Source: Hybos culiciformis (taxonomy: Eukaryota > Arthropoda > Insecta > Diptera > Hybotidae). From it: a stretch of DNA of 64,000 nt. The stretch spans positions 10,243,922 through 10,307,921 of the forward strand of contig OZ023273.1 in assembly GCA_964007475.1 (NCBI GenBank), written 5' to 3'. Below the pieces are notes generated by a model that worked only from the letters and a program-made list of their open reading frames with translations, was not told where the DNA came from and did no database searches. Positions 24,601 through 37,098 of this stretch are shown here, piece after piece (the first letter of the stretch is position 1; every line of letters begins with the position of its first letter). A program made the position numbers and the translations under genes.

Positions 24601-27600
24601 GATGTTTCCTCTCTATTGAAATTGCATTTATTTAAGAGAATAACGAGAAATATTTATAAAAATTTAATATTGAAAATTTCAGGCTAACAAAAATAAATCT
24701 CAAGAAGTGACTGAAGCCTGTAATATACTTAGTGCAACAAAATCATGCTTTCAACATACTGCAATCGATTACGTAAATTATATAACGTTATTGCAATCAA
24801 GAAAAATACCAACAATTTTATCAACGGTATTTAGAAACTTTCAAAATACCTGTGCATATTTAAAGAATATTTATTGATTTATATTCTTTTTTTTTTTTAT
24901 TAATTATTTTTAGTTACTAGATTACTACCAAGCATGTAACACTTATTATCATCAAGGATTTGATTTATGTAATGATTTTGACGAAATCTCCAAAGATTTA
25001 TATGAAAAGATTTCTAAAATGCGTTGTGATTCCAGCGCTTTAGATAAATCCATGCAAAATCGTCATTCTAGTGTTAATAACTTTAGTGACAACAATATAA
25101 TTTTGGATAAACAACTTCCGAATTATATTGAAGGATATCTATTTAAGAAGAAAAAATCTGGTTTTAAAACTTGGTGCCGAAGATGGTTTTATTTACATGA
25201 TAATCAATTGGTTTATAGGTAATCCAAAAAAATAGTATTGGTCAATATAAGAAAATATTTAAATAAGTACCTGTTCTTTAAATTGCACTAAGAGCAATAA
25301 CTTAAAATTTAAAATTCAACTTGTTTAAAACTACTTTTAATTTTTCTAAACTAAAATAGAAATTAAATATTTAAAATATTGACCAAAATTGGTATCTTAT
25401 CTATATTTTATTATGATACTATATAAATTTTTAAAATAGAGACTCTTCTAATTTCAGAAAACGTTCAAATGAAGATTATACTGTAATGGAAGAAGATTTA
25501 CGTATTTGTACAGTCAGACCCGTTAATGATTCAGATAGAAGATTTTGCTTTGAAGTTATCTCTCCAACAAAGTAATTCACTTTCTTTAAATAATTACTCC
25601 AATATCGAGGATAAAATTTTAAAATTATTATTTAACTTGTTTTGCAGATCACATTTACTGCAAGCAGATTCTGCTGAAATGCTTGATTCTTGGATACGCA
25701 CTTTACAAAGATGTATAGGGAATGCAATTCAATACGAGCCATACAGACCGCCATCTTCATCTCCGAGTAGTAATGCATTACATACAAAAAAGAAAATGTA
25801 AGAAATTGATTAAATAGTTATAATTAAGAAACAGAACTAATTTAATGCTTGATTATTAAAACAAAAATGATATTACCAGGCTTTTATGAATATCACTTTT
25901 TGACTTTTTTACCTTTGCCTTCTCAAATTCTATTGAAATTAGTTAATTTTTTTAATCAATACATTTTTTTTCTCTCTCTCTAATTAAATTTAAAAAAAAT
26001 CTGAGAATTCAGTATCAGCTTCGTAACTATTATTTTCCTTACACATATTTATTCTTTATATCGTTTTGCGATGTTCACAAATAAAGAAACATGTGTAAAT
26101 TATAAAAATGTATTTCCTAAGAGAAGCAAATAATCAGCGACAATTAAATTTACCTATTTTTTAAATTGTGTAAATAAATTTACGATAAAATAAATAATCA
26201 TTTGTCTGGAAATTTTTCGTAAATTTATGAGTAAATATCTGTGTTTTATCATTCTTTTTTGTTATATTTATTACATAACATTATACCACCTTGATAATGT
26301 TGTGCAAAAATGAAAATATTGATAACGAAAGATGAAATTAGTTTGAAATTTTGATAATGCAATATAATCAAAAAACTACAAATATTTTTAAAACTATATT
26401 TTAGAGAAATAGAACTACTGATAGGTACTATTGAACAAAACCTTCTGTATTCTTTTGTAATTGGGTTTTAATAAATTTTATTTATGATAAAAAAATTTAT
26501 TTTAGTCATTGGGAGCAATTTCTAAAAATACCCGGGAATGATTTTTGTTGTGATTGTAAGAGTTCTGATCCAAAATGGGCATCGATCAATTTAGGTAAGA
26601 TTTTTTTTGATTGCAACGAATAAATAAAAGCATTATTAAAAAAATTGTTTTCTACGACAGCAAATGTAAATATATATATCCACAAATCTTATTTATCTGA
26701 AGTGTTCATTTAAAATTTTTTTTAAGGGATAACTTTATGCATAGAATGCTGCGGAGTTCATCGTAGTTTAGGTGTTCATTATAGTAAAGTACGATCATTA
26801 TGTTTAGACGCGTGGGAATCAGAAAATGTAAAAGTAATGATGGAACTTGGGAATGAGATAATTAATAAAATATACGAAGGTAACATTAAGGATTGGCCAG
26901 ATTTTCCTCAAGCGACATCAAATTGTGACATATCAATTAGAGAAAACTATATTAAATCAAAATACGTCGAAAAAAAATTTGTATGTAAAATACCTGAAAT
27001 CGATGAAACAACATTTATGGATGAAAAACCTGACGAAGAGCTACAGAAAGATCAATTGAAAAAATGGGTTGTGAAGAAAATTAAAAGACGTGTACGGAAA
27101 AATTCAAAATCCGATGATGAATCAGTTAACATTCCATCTATATCATTTGATTTATCTAAAGAAGATTTAATAGTGATTGGAGATAATATAAGTAATATAA
27201 CCCTTTCATGTGATAAAAAAACAATTCTAGGTTCAGATCAAGATTCAACTGAAGGCGAAGAAGAAAACGAAATGGCAGAAGGAACTTTGCCTGGATTAAA
27301 TGCAAACTTGTTACTTTTCAAAGCATCGACTGTTCATAATTTACCTGTAATGTGCTGGGCTTTTGCTTTGGGTGCTGAGAAATTATGGAAAAATAAAAAT
27401 GATTCGAACAGAAGCTTTTTACACCAAGCAGTATTATCGGTAATATTACTTAACTCCTTAAAACGTTAAAACTCAAATGCTTATTTTATGAAATTTAATT
27501 TTAATTCGGAAAGATATAGAAAATAAAATTTATTTAAGAATTTGTTTGTAGCTTAGTTCTTATTTGTTCGTTAAAAATTTATGAAAAATTAATGTGACCT

Positions 27601-28298
27601 TTTGTTTATAACAAAATGATATCTAGCAGGGTTTTTTACGTATTTTAAAGTGACTTTTAAAATGAGGCACTAGGCAAATTTTTAATAATATATCGACCTT
27701 AATTATTATTACAAAGTTAATATGTCTATCAGTTTTTAAATAAATAAAATTTGAAATGTATTTTATTTGTCTTTTCTAGGGGTCTGTAATGGCATGCGAG
27801 TTTTTATTGCTCAATGGAGCTCACATAGATGCTGTAGACGATTTTGGTAAACATTAAAATCTAAGTCTATTTTTTAATATAATTTTATACTAATTAAAAA
27901 TTGTAGGCTACACAGCTCTCCATCTAGCTACAATAAATGGCTCTATTGCTCAGACATACCTGTTGTTAAAACATAAAGCAAGACATGATATTTTATCAAA
28001 AGACAATAAAATGCCTATTGATATTGCTGTAGACAAAAGGAATGCTGATATCGTTACATTGTAAGTTTTTTTTTTTAATATTTTAAAAACATAAAATTAT
28101 TAATTCATTGTACTTTTGTATAGATTGCGATTAACAAGACTTAATGAAGAAATCGGATCTGATGAAGGCACAACCGGCGATGATGAAACATATAAAGACG
28201 TAATGAAAGATTTTTCAAATTTCGCATCAAATCAACCAAGATTATTGCGAAATCGCAACGATGAGAATTTGGAAATTGAAAATATCGAGAACAAATAA
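21625..28298 (+). CDS. CenB1A: ACAP-type ArfGAP (BAR-PH-ArfGAP-ankyrin; centaurin beta), 13 exons, 778 aa
   Basis: This is predicted to stimulate GTP hydrolysis by Arf GTPases (Arf6 in known ACAPs) at endosomes and plasma membrane. The exons are 21625-21674, 22212-22328, 22407-22500, 24038-24202, 24683-24826, 24914-25218, 25458-25571, 25648-25797, 26506-26594, 26727-27439, 27780-27846, 27907-28060 and 28124-28298. All are GT-AG and in frame. Residues 1 to about 240 form the helical BAR region, starting MKSIEYTEILKDSPCFR. The PH domain (about 261-354) runs from NYIEGYLFKKK through GFKTWCRRWFYLHDNQLVYR to DSWIRTLQRC. The ArfGAP zinc finger begins near 381: CCDCKSSDPKW, then CIECCGVHRSLGVH, which fits CX2CX16CX2CX4R with the arginine finger. 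Ankyrin repeats (about 600-725) include GYTALHLATINGS. A long acidic linker separates ArfGAP and ankyrins. Intron 3 carries a 1.46 kb TIR element. The length is slightly below the fly orthologue's. Confidence 0.95.
22533..23991. mobile_element. TIR element of 1.46 kb in ACAP intron 3, CCGCCC-rich ends
   Basis: The left end AGGGTAAAAGCACCAGTAAC mirrors the right end, which finishes CTACTGGTGCATCTACCCT. Read as GGGTA...TACCC the element is flanked by TA on both sides. Motifs of the GTAACCGCCCA type recur several times inside both ends (about 22546, 22738, 22783, 23530 and 23947). The minus strand from about 23550 to 23180 holds an in-frame tandem peptide repeat (listed separately), interrupted by a stop. 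No recognisable transposase remains. The superfamily is undetermined. Confidence 0.72.
23180..23550 (-). pseudogene. Broken ORF of about four tandem peptide repeats inside the TIR element
   Basis: Read on the minus strand, roughly 30-residue units follow each other: VEKIVVFEPAQYAFSLI, then EKISVYDYAQNDFSLIL, then KINVF-stop-SAQNDFSLIL, then ISVFESSQHDYSLI. Each unit is followed by a basic stretch such as PAKGKT, PERKTREKH, PSERKTKDK or PLKGKSREK. Substitutions between units look protein-like (conserved K-I-x-V-[FY] and [FY]SLI). This suggests the repeat was once translated. One in-frame stop lies in the third unit. I do not recognise the protein; it was probably encoded by the autonomous parent of this element. 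Confidence 0.45.
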
Positions 28299-29940
28299 TA
28301 TTTTACTTATTAAACATTTTGAGCTGCAAAAAAAAGCATAATTACTTAATAATATTTTATTCCGCTTGAAGTATAGAGAAAAAATGGAAATAAAAAATTA
28401 TTGAGGCACTAGGACTAGGTTATTGAAATTTTACACCGAACCAAAACAATTTCCTTTAAAAATTTTTGACTGCTTAAAAAAATAAACTAGAAATACATTT
28501 GTTTTTGTTATTCATGTAATGTTCAAAAAGCAGTACATTTCATGTAATACTAATTTGGTAAAGTAATATTAAACAATTGATTTGATAGAATTGGTTCTCA
28601 AAAGGGTGAGCAATTTTTATTTGAATTTTTATTTTAAACATTAAATATTTTAAGTTTCTTTAATTTATCACAAAGTGAATAGAAATTATTTTTTATCATA
28701 GTAAAAGAAATAAGCATAAAATCAGAAAAATATTAAATTCGATTTTTTTTTTTCAACAGTACGATGAAAAAGAAAAAATAGATCGACAAGAAATTTTAAG
28801 ATAAGCGGAAAATGTTAGTAATAGAAAACTTTTTTGAAAGCATTTACAACTCTGAATTGTATTATTCGAAAATCGAAATGTTAACCAGAGCATTTTATTG
28901 AATAATTTCTTATCATCATGTTTTTTATACGAATATTTACAAAAATGTTAATTAAAGAAAAACTAATTTTTAGTAAATAAGTTTCTTGTTAAATATATCA
29001 AGAAATTATTTGGGTAATTTTAATTTATTAAAAATATATTGTTACTATATTTTTGAGGATAATTTGCATGTATTTTCTTATTTTTTTAAGAAAATAATTT
29101 TCAACATAGTCGAATACTAAATGTAATTTATTGGCATATTATAGTTATAAAGTTATAAAATTGAATAACGAATGTGTTTAAAAAAAAAAACACCTTAATT
29201 ATTATAAAATTAGTAAGTAAGTCTAATGAGCTAGACTACAACAAGTCTAGAGATTCACTATCTCCAACGGAACGGCTAGAGATTTTGATGGAAATTGAAC
29301 GGTAACATTTAAAGATCCTAAAAGTAATCGTAGCGTTTTTTAGATTTGAATATGAATTTAGTCCACGGAACTCGATGCAAGAGGGAAGTGACTTAGGCGA
29401 TTGTTTTCTAAGGCACTACAGTCACCATGATCTCTGGAAATGCTATACATTATACATCAAATTTTATTAGAATCGATCCATCGGAGTAAATAGTCAAGAT
29501 ACAAATTTGTATTTTATCATAAATATATTACTAATTATTAAAAAATACAATTATTATTTTATTATTAAGCTATAAATTGTATTATTACGTACTTTTACAT
29601 TAAATATTATTGTAGTACTTTTGTTAAAATAATAAATTATTTAATAAAATATTCTACTTATCAATAAATATACAAAAAATTTAGATTTATAATTTTTCAT
29701 TTTATTCAAATTATCGTTAAAATCAAAATAAATATGTGCTGAATAATCCATTCACATCAATTTTTTACTCCTGTTAACGAGTATTATTTTGGAACAGATT
29801 ATGCTCAAAATCGAAAAGCTAATACGACTTTTAAAATCTCTTGTTAGTAAATTAAAAAAAAAATATTTTAATTATAAAATTAACTTAGTAAAAAAATTTC
29901 CTTCTTTTTAATAGTTTTTTAAGCCGTCATTAAATTTTAA
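28299..29940. other. Convergent 3' region between ACAP and the ZAD zinc-finger gene
   Basis: About 1.6 kb of AT-rich DNA lies between the two stop codons. It presumably contains both 3' untranslated regions. I see no element, RNA gene or exon. The stretch 29215-29480 is less AT-rich than its flanks but has no identifiable structure. Confidence 0.55.
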
Positions 29941-32900
29941 TTATTTACTATTAATAAGATTTTTATCAGATTTAACAGATAAAGTAGTATAATTTGTTAC
30001 CTTTTTGACATGAAGTTTAAGATGTCTTTTTAAGGAACTTTTATCGGTGAATTTTTTTGAGCAATTATTGCATGTAAAAACTACACCTGTATGAATTAAG
30101 AGATGTCGTGATAAACCAGATGCATACAAAAATTTCTGAAAGAAATATTTGCAAATTCGAAATGAATATTTTTGATTAGAAATTTTATTGACGTTAAAAC
30201 AGTTCAGTAATTTTACCTTAGAACAAAATTCACAACCATGTTTTGGAATAATAGGATTTTCTGCGAAATAAAAAAAAAATTACATTAGTTTTTTTTTGTT
30301 TTAAAAATTAATTAAAAATATTCAGAAAAAAAATAAAAATTCCTCTTGTCATTATTATTGATATGTAATCTAGGTAATTCCTAGGTAGATATCAAGAATT
30401 TTATAACGAATGTTTTGTTGAGGTTAGTTGAATTATGTTATTACATTAACGTTCATTTTCAAAGGCTTAAAAGGAAAGAGATATTTTACTGTTATTGGCA
30501 AATGCTTATACCTTGTTCGCTACTGAAATTATTAACGGAAAAATAAAAAATTTCCACTTCTAAAATTCCGGAAAAAAATAGGTGCGAAGAAGGTATTACT
30601 TACCACTGTGTTTCATATTGATGTGTTGATTAAGAACTTGTTTCTGCACAAACGCTAATTCACAATAAGGACATTGATGAGGTTTCGATTTAGGGCCATA
30701 GTGGGTAAACATGTGTCTCTGAAGAACCTCCTTTTGAGTAAAACTTAAAAGAAAACACGAATTTAGAATAAAATATTAAAAAACAAAATTTAAAAATACA
30801 TGTATTTAAATTTAATATTAACCTTTTTTCACAAATTTCACACTGAAACGGTCTCAAACCTAGCAAGCAAAATAATTAGTTTATTTCATTATCTTTACTG
30901 AGCATAATTTTTCTTTTACCAGAATGAGTACGTGCATGTTTCTCCAATGAGCTTTTTGTCGGAAAAAATTTATCGCAATCAGGGCAAAATACACCATTTT
31001 TATTATGAACGTTTTTATGCCGCTCCAGCGCTAGACCTAAGAAAAACAAAAATTTTTAGAAATACATATGTGAAATGAGGAAGTTGATTATTAATTTTTC
31101 CCCTTTGTTTATGACTAAAACTTATTCACATTATGTGGTTCGGACAATATTTACTATAATCAATACTAACTTCAAAATTCCTAATTAAAAAATTTATATA
31201 TTTACGTTTTGTCGGTTTTTATTTTACCTTTGGTAAACGATTGAGCACATTTATCGCATTTGTACACATAAATACCTTGTTCCAAAATAATTTTCTTATC
31301 AGCCGAAGAGTCATTTAATGAAATTTTATCATTTTGTTGTTGAGGATCGTTTATTTCGTTACCGCTGTTTTCAATGACAGCACAAGCCGTCTCAAATATT
31401 TCATTTTCAGGAAGAGAATTTATATCATTCTAAAAAAATATACATATTATATACGATTATAAAAAAATATACATAAATTATAATTGAAAAAATGTATGCT
31501 CAAACTTTTACTCACTTTTTCTATCATTTTGAGCTCTTCCCCTTCCTCCTCCTCACAAATATCTAATGTTTCATAAGTATTTTCTTAGGAAAAAATATAA
31601 AATACATTAATTATGTGTGAAATTCATTAAAAATATTTTCTTAATTTTTTCGTAGTATTATGTGGCTTGAAGGGTGGGAAAAGAAACAATTTACTGGAGA
31701 CAGAATTTTTGAATGGATACAATTTTGCACTACGGATTCTTATTCTATAAAAAATTCTTCTTTACGTCCATTTAGGTAAAACAGTATTTTTTAATGAATT
31801 GATTTTTAATACATGCATTTCATATCGATATTTCCAAGCGTACATTTCTAAAATAATTTGAACCTTTTTTTTGTTACTGAAATTATGTCTTGATTATTCA
31901 CTAAAAATAATAAAATAATTTCCCAAAGCTATACATGGAGCTCACTGGTCATTGGTCTAGGTTTTATAGACTAGCGAAGATCTAGCGAACACATTTTTTC
32001 CATAATATAAATAGAAAATAATTATAATGAATGTACTTTTTTACAATTTTTTTTATAATATTCATAAGTATAAATGCATAATGCTTAATTTAAGGTGCTT
32101 ACTGAGCAGATTCGTTATGCTTGATCATAAGGTAATACTTTATAAAACATTAAAGTAAAGTGTATTTGAGATTTTACCTTCTGAAAAAAATTGATCGTCT
32201 GCCTCGTCCATCGGGAAATCATAATTGTTGTCGACAATTTCTTCATTAGATGTTTTATTTTCTGTTGGTTTATTTTCCTTAGCACAAGAAACTATGTAAA
32301 TAAATTGGTCATCATTTGTTAACGAATCATTTTGTTGTTTAACAATCGATTCTGATTTAAAACATTTTTTTGAGTTTTTTTTTACTTTCAAAAACTCCTC
32401 AAGCTCTGAAATTACTTTAGTGCTTTCTTCTTCTCTAATTCTCTTTAACATTTCATTTCGAAGTTCTTTCAATTTTTTCTTAAATTGTTGACGCATTTTC
32501 TACAAATGGAGAACAAAATCAAGAGTTAAGTTATAAAATCCTTTTTTTAATTAATTCCGAAATTTCGAGAGACAGCAATTTTTCAAGATTACAATAAAAT
32601 TTACAAATGGTTTATATAAACAAATATGAGGTTTATAATTTAAGCATATCTAATTTGACATTAATGATACCTGTAGATTAAAAAAAAATACAAAATCTAC
32701 AAGCTTCCTAAAAATCAATCATTTCCGTGTATATTTCTAAAAAAAATTTATTATTTATGCATGTAAATTGTAAATATGTAGATATTATGTATTTGTAAAA
32801 TAATTAATTTTCAACATACTTCTTCAACTGTTTTCCGAATATTTTCTTCCTTTTCCTTAAATTCTTGATCCCTCAGGGTTTGCTTTTTCTGATTATCATA

Positions 32901-34703
32901 TTCTTTCATTATTGCAACTGAATCTGTTATTTCTAGTTCATCATCTTCGTCATCTGAATCATTATGTTCAAAGACTGTGCTTTTTCTTCCAGCATTTTGT
33001 AAACGTAAATGTTTACGAAATTTTTGATCATAAAATATGGCTCTAAAACAAAAAATCAATTAAATAAGTATATCAGTAAGTGCCTATACATTTTATAAAC
33101 TATGATCATATTGTAATATTATTGCATATAATTCTTTAATCTTTCTCATTTCAATTCGCTTAACTTAAAAAATGCATAGGAAAAGAGTATAGTAACAGTG
33201 TGATATAAAAATGAAAAGTAGAAATTATTTTATATATTTTAAATTTCTTAAATTCCAAATATAAATTTTTCACATTTTATTATTTTTATTTCGTAAATTA
33301 TTGAAAATTTTGAAAATTTTAATATAAAATATAGATTAAAATAAAAAAAGAAATATTAAAATAAAAACAATTGTTGAAAAATTTTACATCCATTTCCAAA
33401 TATTTATAAATGATATTTTTTAAATTGTAGTGTAAACAATGTTGACCTTTATCGTTGTGAAGAATACTGATCTTAATATACTCATTCAGTATAAATATAC
33501 TCTAATTAGATCTACGGCGACGATAATTGCACATTCTACTACTGAGTTTTTTAAAATACATTTGTTCATATACCTACCTTCCTAATTGTATATTTAACTA
33601 ACGCGTAATATAAGTTAAATAGTTGTATTAAGTGAATGGGAATTTTGTTGTTTACGGGACATATACAAACTTCTTTTATCTCCATTTTTTAAAATAGATT
33701 ATTGCATAACCGAAGATTAATAGTTAAGCAAAAAATTGGGGGTGATGATGAACTATTTTTTAGTGTCAATTGAATCGATTAGATTGTGTAAAATTTCCTC
33801 CGAATTTATTAAAAATTTTAAAAGTAAAAAATAAATATTCGTGCCTAAATTAAAATTGTTTAATTTGACTAAGTTTTCTTTTAAAATATCATAAATTAAT
33901 GAAAAATGCATCTTTAATAACAACAAATACAATCTACCACCAAGTTAGGTAGTACGATTAATTAGTAAAAAATTATAAATTTTGATTTAAATGATGTGAT
34001 AAATGACTGAGGTCTACTTTATTTAAAAAAAAAGGATTCCTAGTAGGTACAGACATCAAAAAAAGATATCCCTAACCAAATTCTGAAGTTTTCTTACCTT
34101 TTTCGAAATACAAAAAATTTTTCTATTTGAACTCGACATTCAACACACATTTGACATGGTACATCATCTGCTTTTATTTCCAAATTCATGCATGTCATTA
34201 TTCTTAATGGCAGTGAGGTTTTTGTATCACCAAAAATTTGTATTTCCCCAAATTCGTTTAAACAAAACCGGCATACTGTCTAAAAGTAAAGAACAAATTG
34301 TAAAAAAAAGGTATTAGTTAATTAAATATACTTGGGTCAAACTTTAATTTACTAAATCTGCTGAAATTAGATTTAGGTATGTAGGTATAGATAGAACTTT
34401 TCTTATCTTTGGAAATTGCTTGATCCAAAGGCTGTGAAATGGTGGGTGGGTAAGAAATAATTAGAATGTTCTTAATGTTTGTATAGGTTTGTGCAGGTTC
34501 TAATAATAATTAAGTACCTGTACCACCAAGAATGGGGTAAAGTAAAAGAATTCTTAATTTCTAAAGGCATGATTTTTTTTTCATTAGATACTAGATATGT
34601 GTCTTCTTTTAAGCTTGAACTTGGATTTGGATGAGATGGTGCTTTGATATTTTATTTTCTTTTTTCATACTTCCAACTTTGGATATTCTTCGCATTCTGA
34701 CAT
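29941..34703 (-). CDS. ZAD-domain C2H2 zinc-finger protein, 11 exons, 520 aa
   Basis: This is probably a sequence-specific DNA-binding regulator of the insect-expanded ZAD class. The exons are 34703-34671, 34279-34098, 33042-32820, 32499-32178, 31583-31516, 31429-31228, 31036-30920, 30859-30823, 30743-30604, 30260-30217 and 30135-29941. All introns are GT-AG and the phases join to 520 residues. The N-terminal ZAD runs from VCRFCLNEFGEIQIFG to VPCQMCVECRVQIEKFF, with cysteines at 14, 17, 53 and 56. A long charged, coiled-coil-like linker follows (for example KKKLKELRNEMLKRIREEE). Six C2H2 fingers occupy about residues 329-500: CDKCAQSF..H..H, CPDCDKFF, CEICEKSF, CPYCELAF (H-x4-H), CEFCSKKF and CNNCSKKF. 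Several fingers are split by introns. The 11-residue first exon (MSECEEYPKLE) is inferred from an ATG, a GTATGA donor and phase. The target and the exact orthologue are unknown. Confidence 0.9.
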
Positions 34704-35110
34704 CTTGTTGCCAAATTTTATTTGTGATGATTTCCCGGTAAATAATGTATTGTAAATTAAGTAAAAATTTTAATTATTTTATTCTTTTTTCGATATTTAT
34801 TATTTTATTTGAATTTATTTATGTTTTTTTGTTTTCATTTTTAAATCAACAATTCACAAATGCAAATTCAAGTCAAAAATTTTGTAATGAGTTGCCAGTC
34901 AAAACAGCAATGTCAGTCAACAGTCACGGCTTGGTCATGCCAAAGAAAAAAATCTTTTTTTTAACTGCTTCTTTTAAAAGGATTCTCAATTTAGGGCTGC
35001 CACTTTTTTCATGGAAACGAACACAGAATTTTTAATTTTTGATATGAATACAAGCCATTCAATGCCTCTACAAAATAAAACGATTTTTCATTCAATATTC
35101 AGAAGATTTA

Positions 35111-35493
35111 AGGTTGATTCACACATATCAGTCACGTCAAAGTTCCGTCTGCGTTCCGTCACCGTCAAGTATCCGTCAATATCTTGACCTGTGTCTACAC
35201 ACTTCAGTCACGTCACCGTTCCGTCCCGTTTTTTTAGATACAAAATAAAAAATAAAAACTTTGTTTTGTTTGTTTTGCTTTCTATTTCAAAAATGCCGTC
35301 AGTCAAAAAAAAAAATATCGTCGGAAAGTAATTTAATTTTGACGGCTCGTTGACGGTGGGATGACTGATGGTTCGGTGACGTGACGGCGCCGGATGGGTG
35401 TAGACAGTTGATTTAAATTACAAGGAACGATATTTTTTTTGACTGAAATGACGTGACGGTGACTTGACGTGACTGATATGTGTGAATTGACCT
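35111..35493. mobile_element. MITE with 30-base TIRs and TTA target duplication
   Basis: The left end AGGTTGATTCACACATATCA and the right end TGATATGTGTGAATTGACCT are inverted repeats that differ at one base over about 30 bases. They are flanked by TTA at 35108-35110 and 35494-35496. Inside, the sequence is rich in GTCACGTCA and GTGACG motifs in both orientations. The 383-base length, TTA duplication and absence of coding sequence fit a PIF/Harbinger-type MITE. The superfamily name is inference from the duplication. Confidence 0.85.
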
Positions 35494-35768
35494 TTAAGAA
35501 GAAAGTGTTAATCGCGACAAAGTATTTAACAGGATTAATATTTGGTTTTCGTGTAAAGAGTTTCCGTTTTAAAATAAAAATTAATTAAGGAAAAATACAT
35601 ACCTACCTATATTTTTTTTTTTTCAAAAAAGAATAAACCGTCAAACAAATCTTTGTCAAATATATTTCAGATTAGTTCAAAAATAAGTAACCGTATGAAA
35701 AAAGCCGGTTTAAAAGTAAGTAGGTGGGTAAGTTAGCTGTAGGTTAGTACTAGGTAGGTTACTTGCGA

Positions 35769-36167
35769 GTTACACTTGCTGAAAAAAAAATCATAATCAT
35801 AATTTTTTTTGAATGCATGTGTGAAATTTTGTGTAAAAAAAAAAATCAAGAAATAATCATGATGAAAAATCATGCTTAAAAAAATAAGAGTGTTGATTTT
35901 TTTCTGTCAAAAGAAAAATTTTTGAATGCCAAAGAAAAAAGTAAACTCTTGAAAGCGCAAACAACAATAATAAAAGCGGTTTGTTATTACTGGATTTGAA
36001 ATTGAATGCTGAAATTTAAAATTTTCTATGTGAATTATTTATTTACAGAAAAAAATCAAGATTAAAATCAAAGCCAGTATGATTTTTGACTCATAAAAAT
36101 TTCACACATACATTCAAAAAAAATCATAATCATGACCAATCATGATTTTTTTTTCAGCAAGTGTAAC
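35769..36167. mobile_element. MITE with about 65-base TIRs (GTTACACTTGCTGAAAA)
   Basis: GTTACACTTGCTGAAAAAAA at 35769 is mirrored by TTTTCAGCAAGTGTAAC ending at 36167. The inverted homology continues inward through ATCATAATCAT and GAATGCATGTGTGAAATTTT, broken in the left arm by a small gap. The interior is AT-rich without coding potential. I could not settle the target duplication. Confidence 0.8.
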
Positions 36168-36479
36168 CCGCACGTTAGCTGCAAACAAAGGTTAGTTTTA
36201 AGGTACAGGTGTGGACACCGTATTACTTCAAACAAGTTCTTATATTTTTTTTCTCATATACGTCACTCCCTCTGGTTATTGTGAAACGAACTAATTTTAT
36301 TTTTTTATTTTTTACTTATTGTGATTGTGAAACAAACTAATTTTCTTATTTTAATTTTTGACAAAAATTGCTCAGAATAAATCTTTTTTTATTTATAAAC
36401 ATTTCAATATTTTATTTAAAATTTATCAATAAAATAATTTTAGTTTTTGGTTAAAACTTTGTGAAAGGGTAGACTGGTA

Positions 36480-36620
36480 GAGGCGGTCCCCCAACGTCGA
36501 AATCCAAAAGAGTTTAGTTGATCCCCCAACGTCGAAATCCAAAAGTTTTGGCCGAGGAACCCCTTTTCAAAGATATAACCCCTCAAAGTTTTCGTAGTTA
36601 AGTATATTTATGTATTTTGC
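36480..36620. mobile_element. Half-element fragment related to the GGTAGAGGCGGT family
   Basis: GGTAGAGGCGGTCCCC followed by TTTTGGCCGAGGAACCCC and AACCCCTCAAAGTTTTCGTA resembles the left arms of the elements at 19503 and 45598. A 35-base unit containing CCCCCAACGTCGAAATCCAA is tandemly duplicated inside it. No right arm is seen, so this is a decayed partial copy. Confidence 0.5.
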
Positions 36621-36841
36621 CCTACTTTTGAAGTGGAGATAGATATAGTTCCTCAGATGGGCCGAACTCCCGTTTTAGTGATAACGATAATCCTCTATAA
36701 TTCCTAGATGTAAATTCTTCTTATATAAAAAGTAATTAATGATTCGTTTGTTTAAATGTTGATTTAATGACCAATGGACGATGTGGCAAAATAATTCAAG
36801 TAAAAATTATATATAAACGACGACTTTCGTAAACTATTTTC

Positions 36842-37098
36842 CAGGGGCGGATTTACACATTTGCCGCCTCTAGGCACTATTAAAAAAATATCGGGAAAAA
36901 AACACATTAAAAAAAATACATTTAACTTCAACATGACATAAAAATTTGTTTGAAGAGATTTTGAGCTCAGCCTTAACCGATTCTAAAAAATTTAATACTA
37001 TTTTAAAGTCCGAAAATTTTTTTTATTAAATTTTGCCGCCATTAAATTTTGCCGCCCTAGGTTCGAGCCTAGTGTGCCTATTCGTAAATCCATCACTG
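36842..37098. mobile_element. hAT-type MITE with an 8-base target duplication
   Basis: The element starts CAGGGGCGGATTTACAC and ends GTAAATCCATCACTG, so the TIRs read CAGKGRYGGATTTAC. It is flanked by perfect CTATTTTC at 36834-36841 and 37099-37106. The 8-base duplication, CAG-type ends and subterminal GCCGCC...TAGG motifs fit hAT elements of the CAGGGGCGGATTTA type. Length is 257 bases with no transposase. The plus-strand open frame from 37033 is a by-product. Confidence 0.88.

Noticed and set aside
34745..35035. 96-codon plus-strand frame divergent from the zinc-finger gene
   Set aside because: Its beginning is a Phe/Ile-rich low-complexity run and the remainder matches no motif I know; there are no splice partners.
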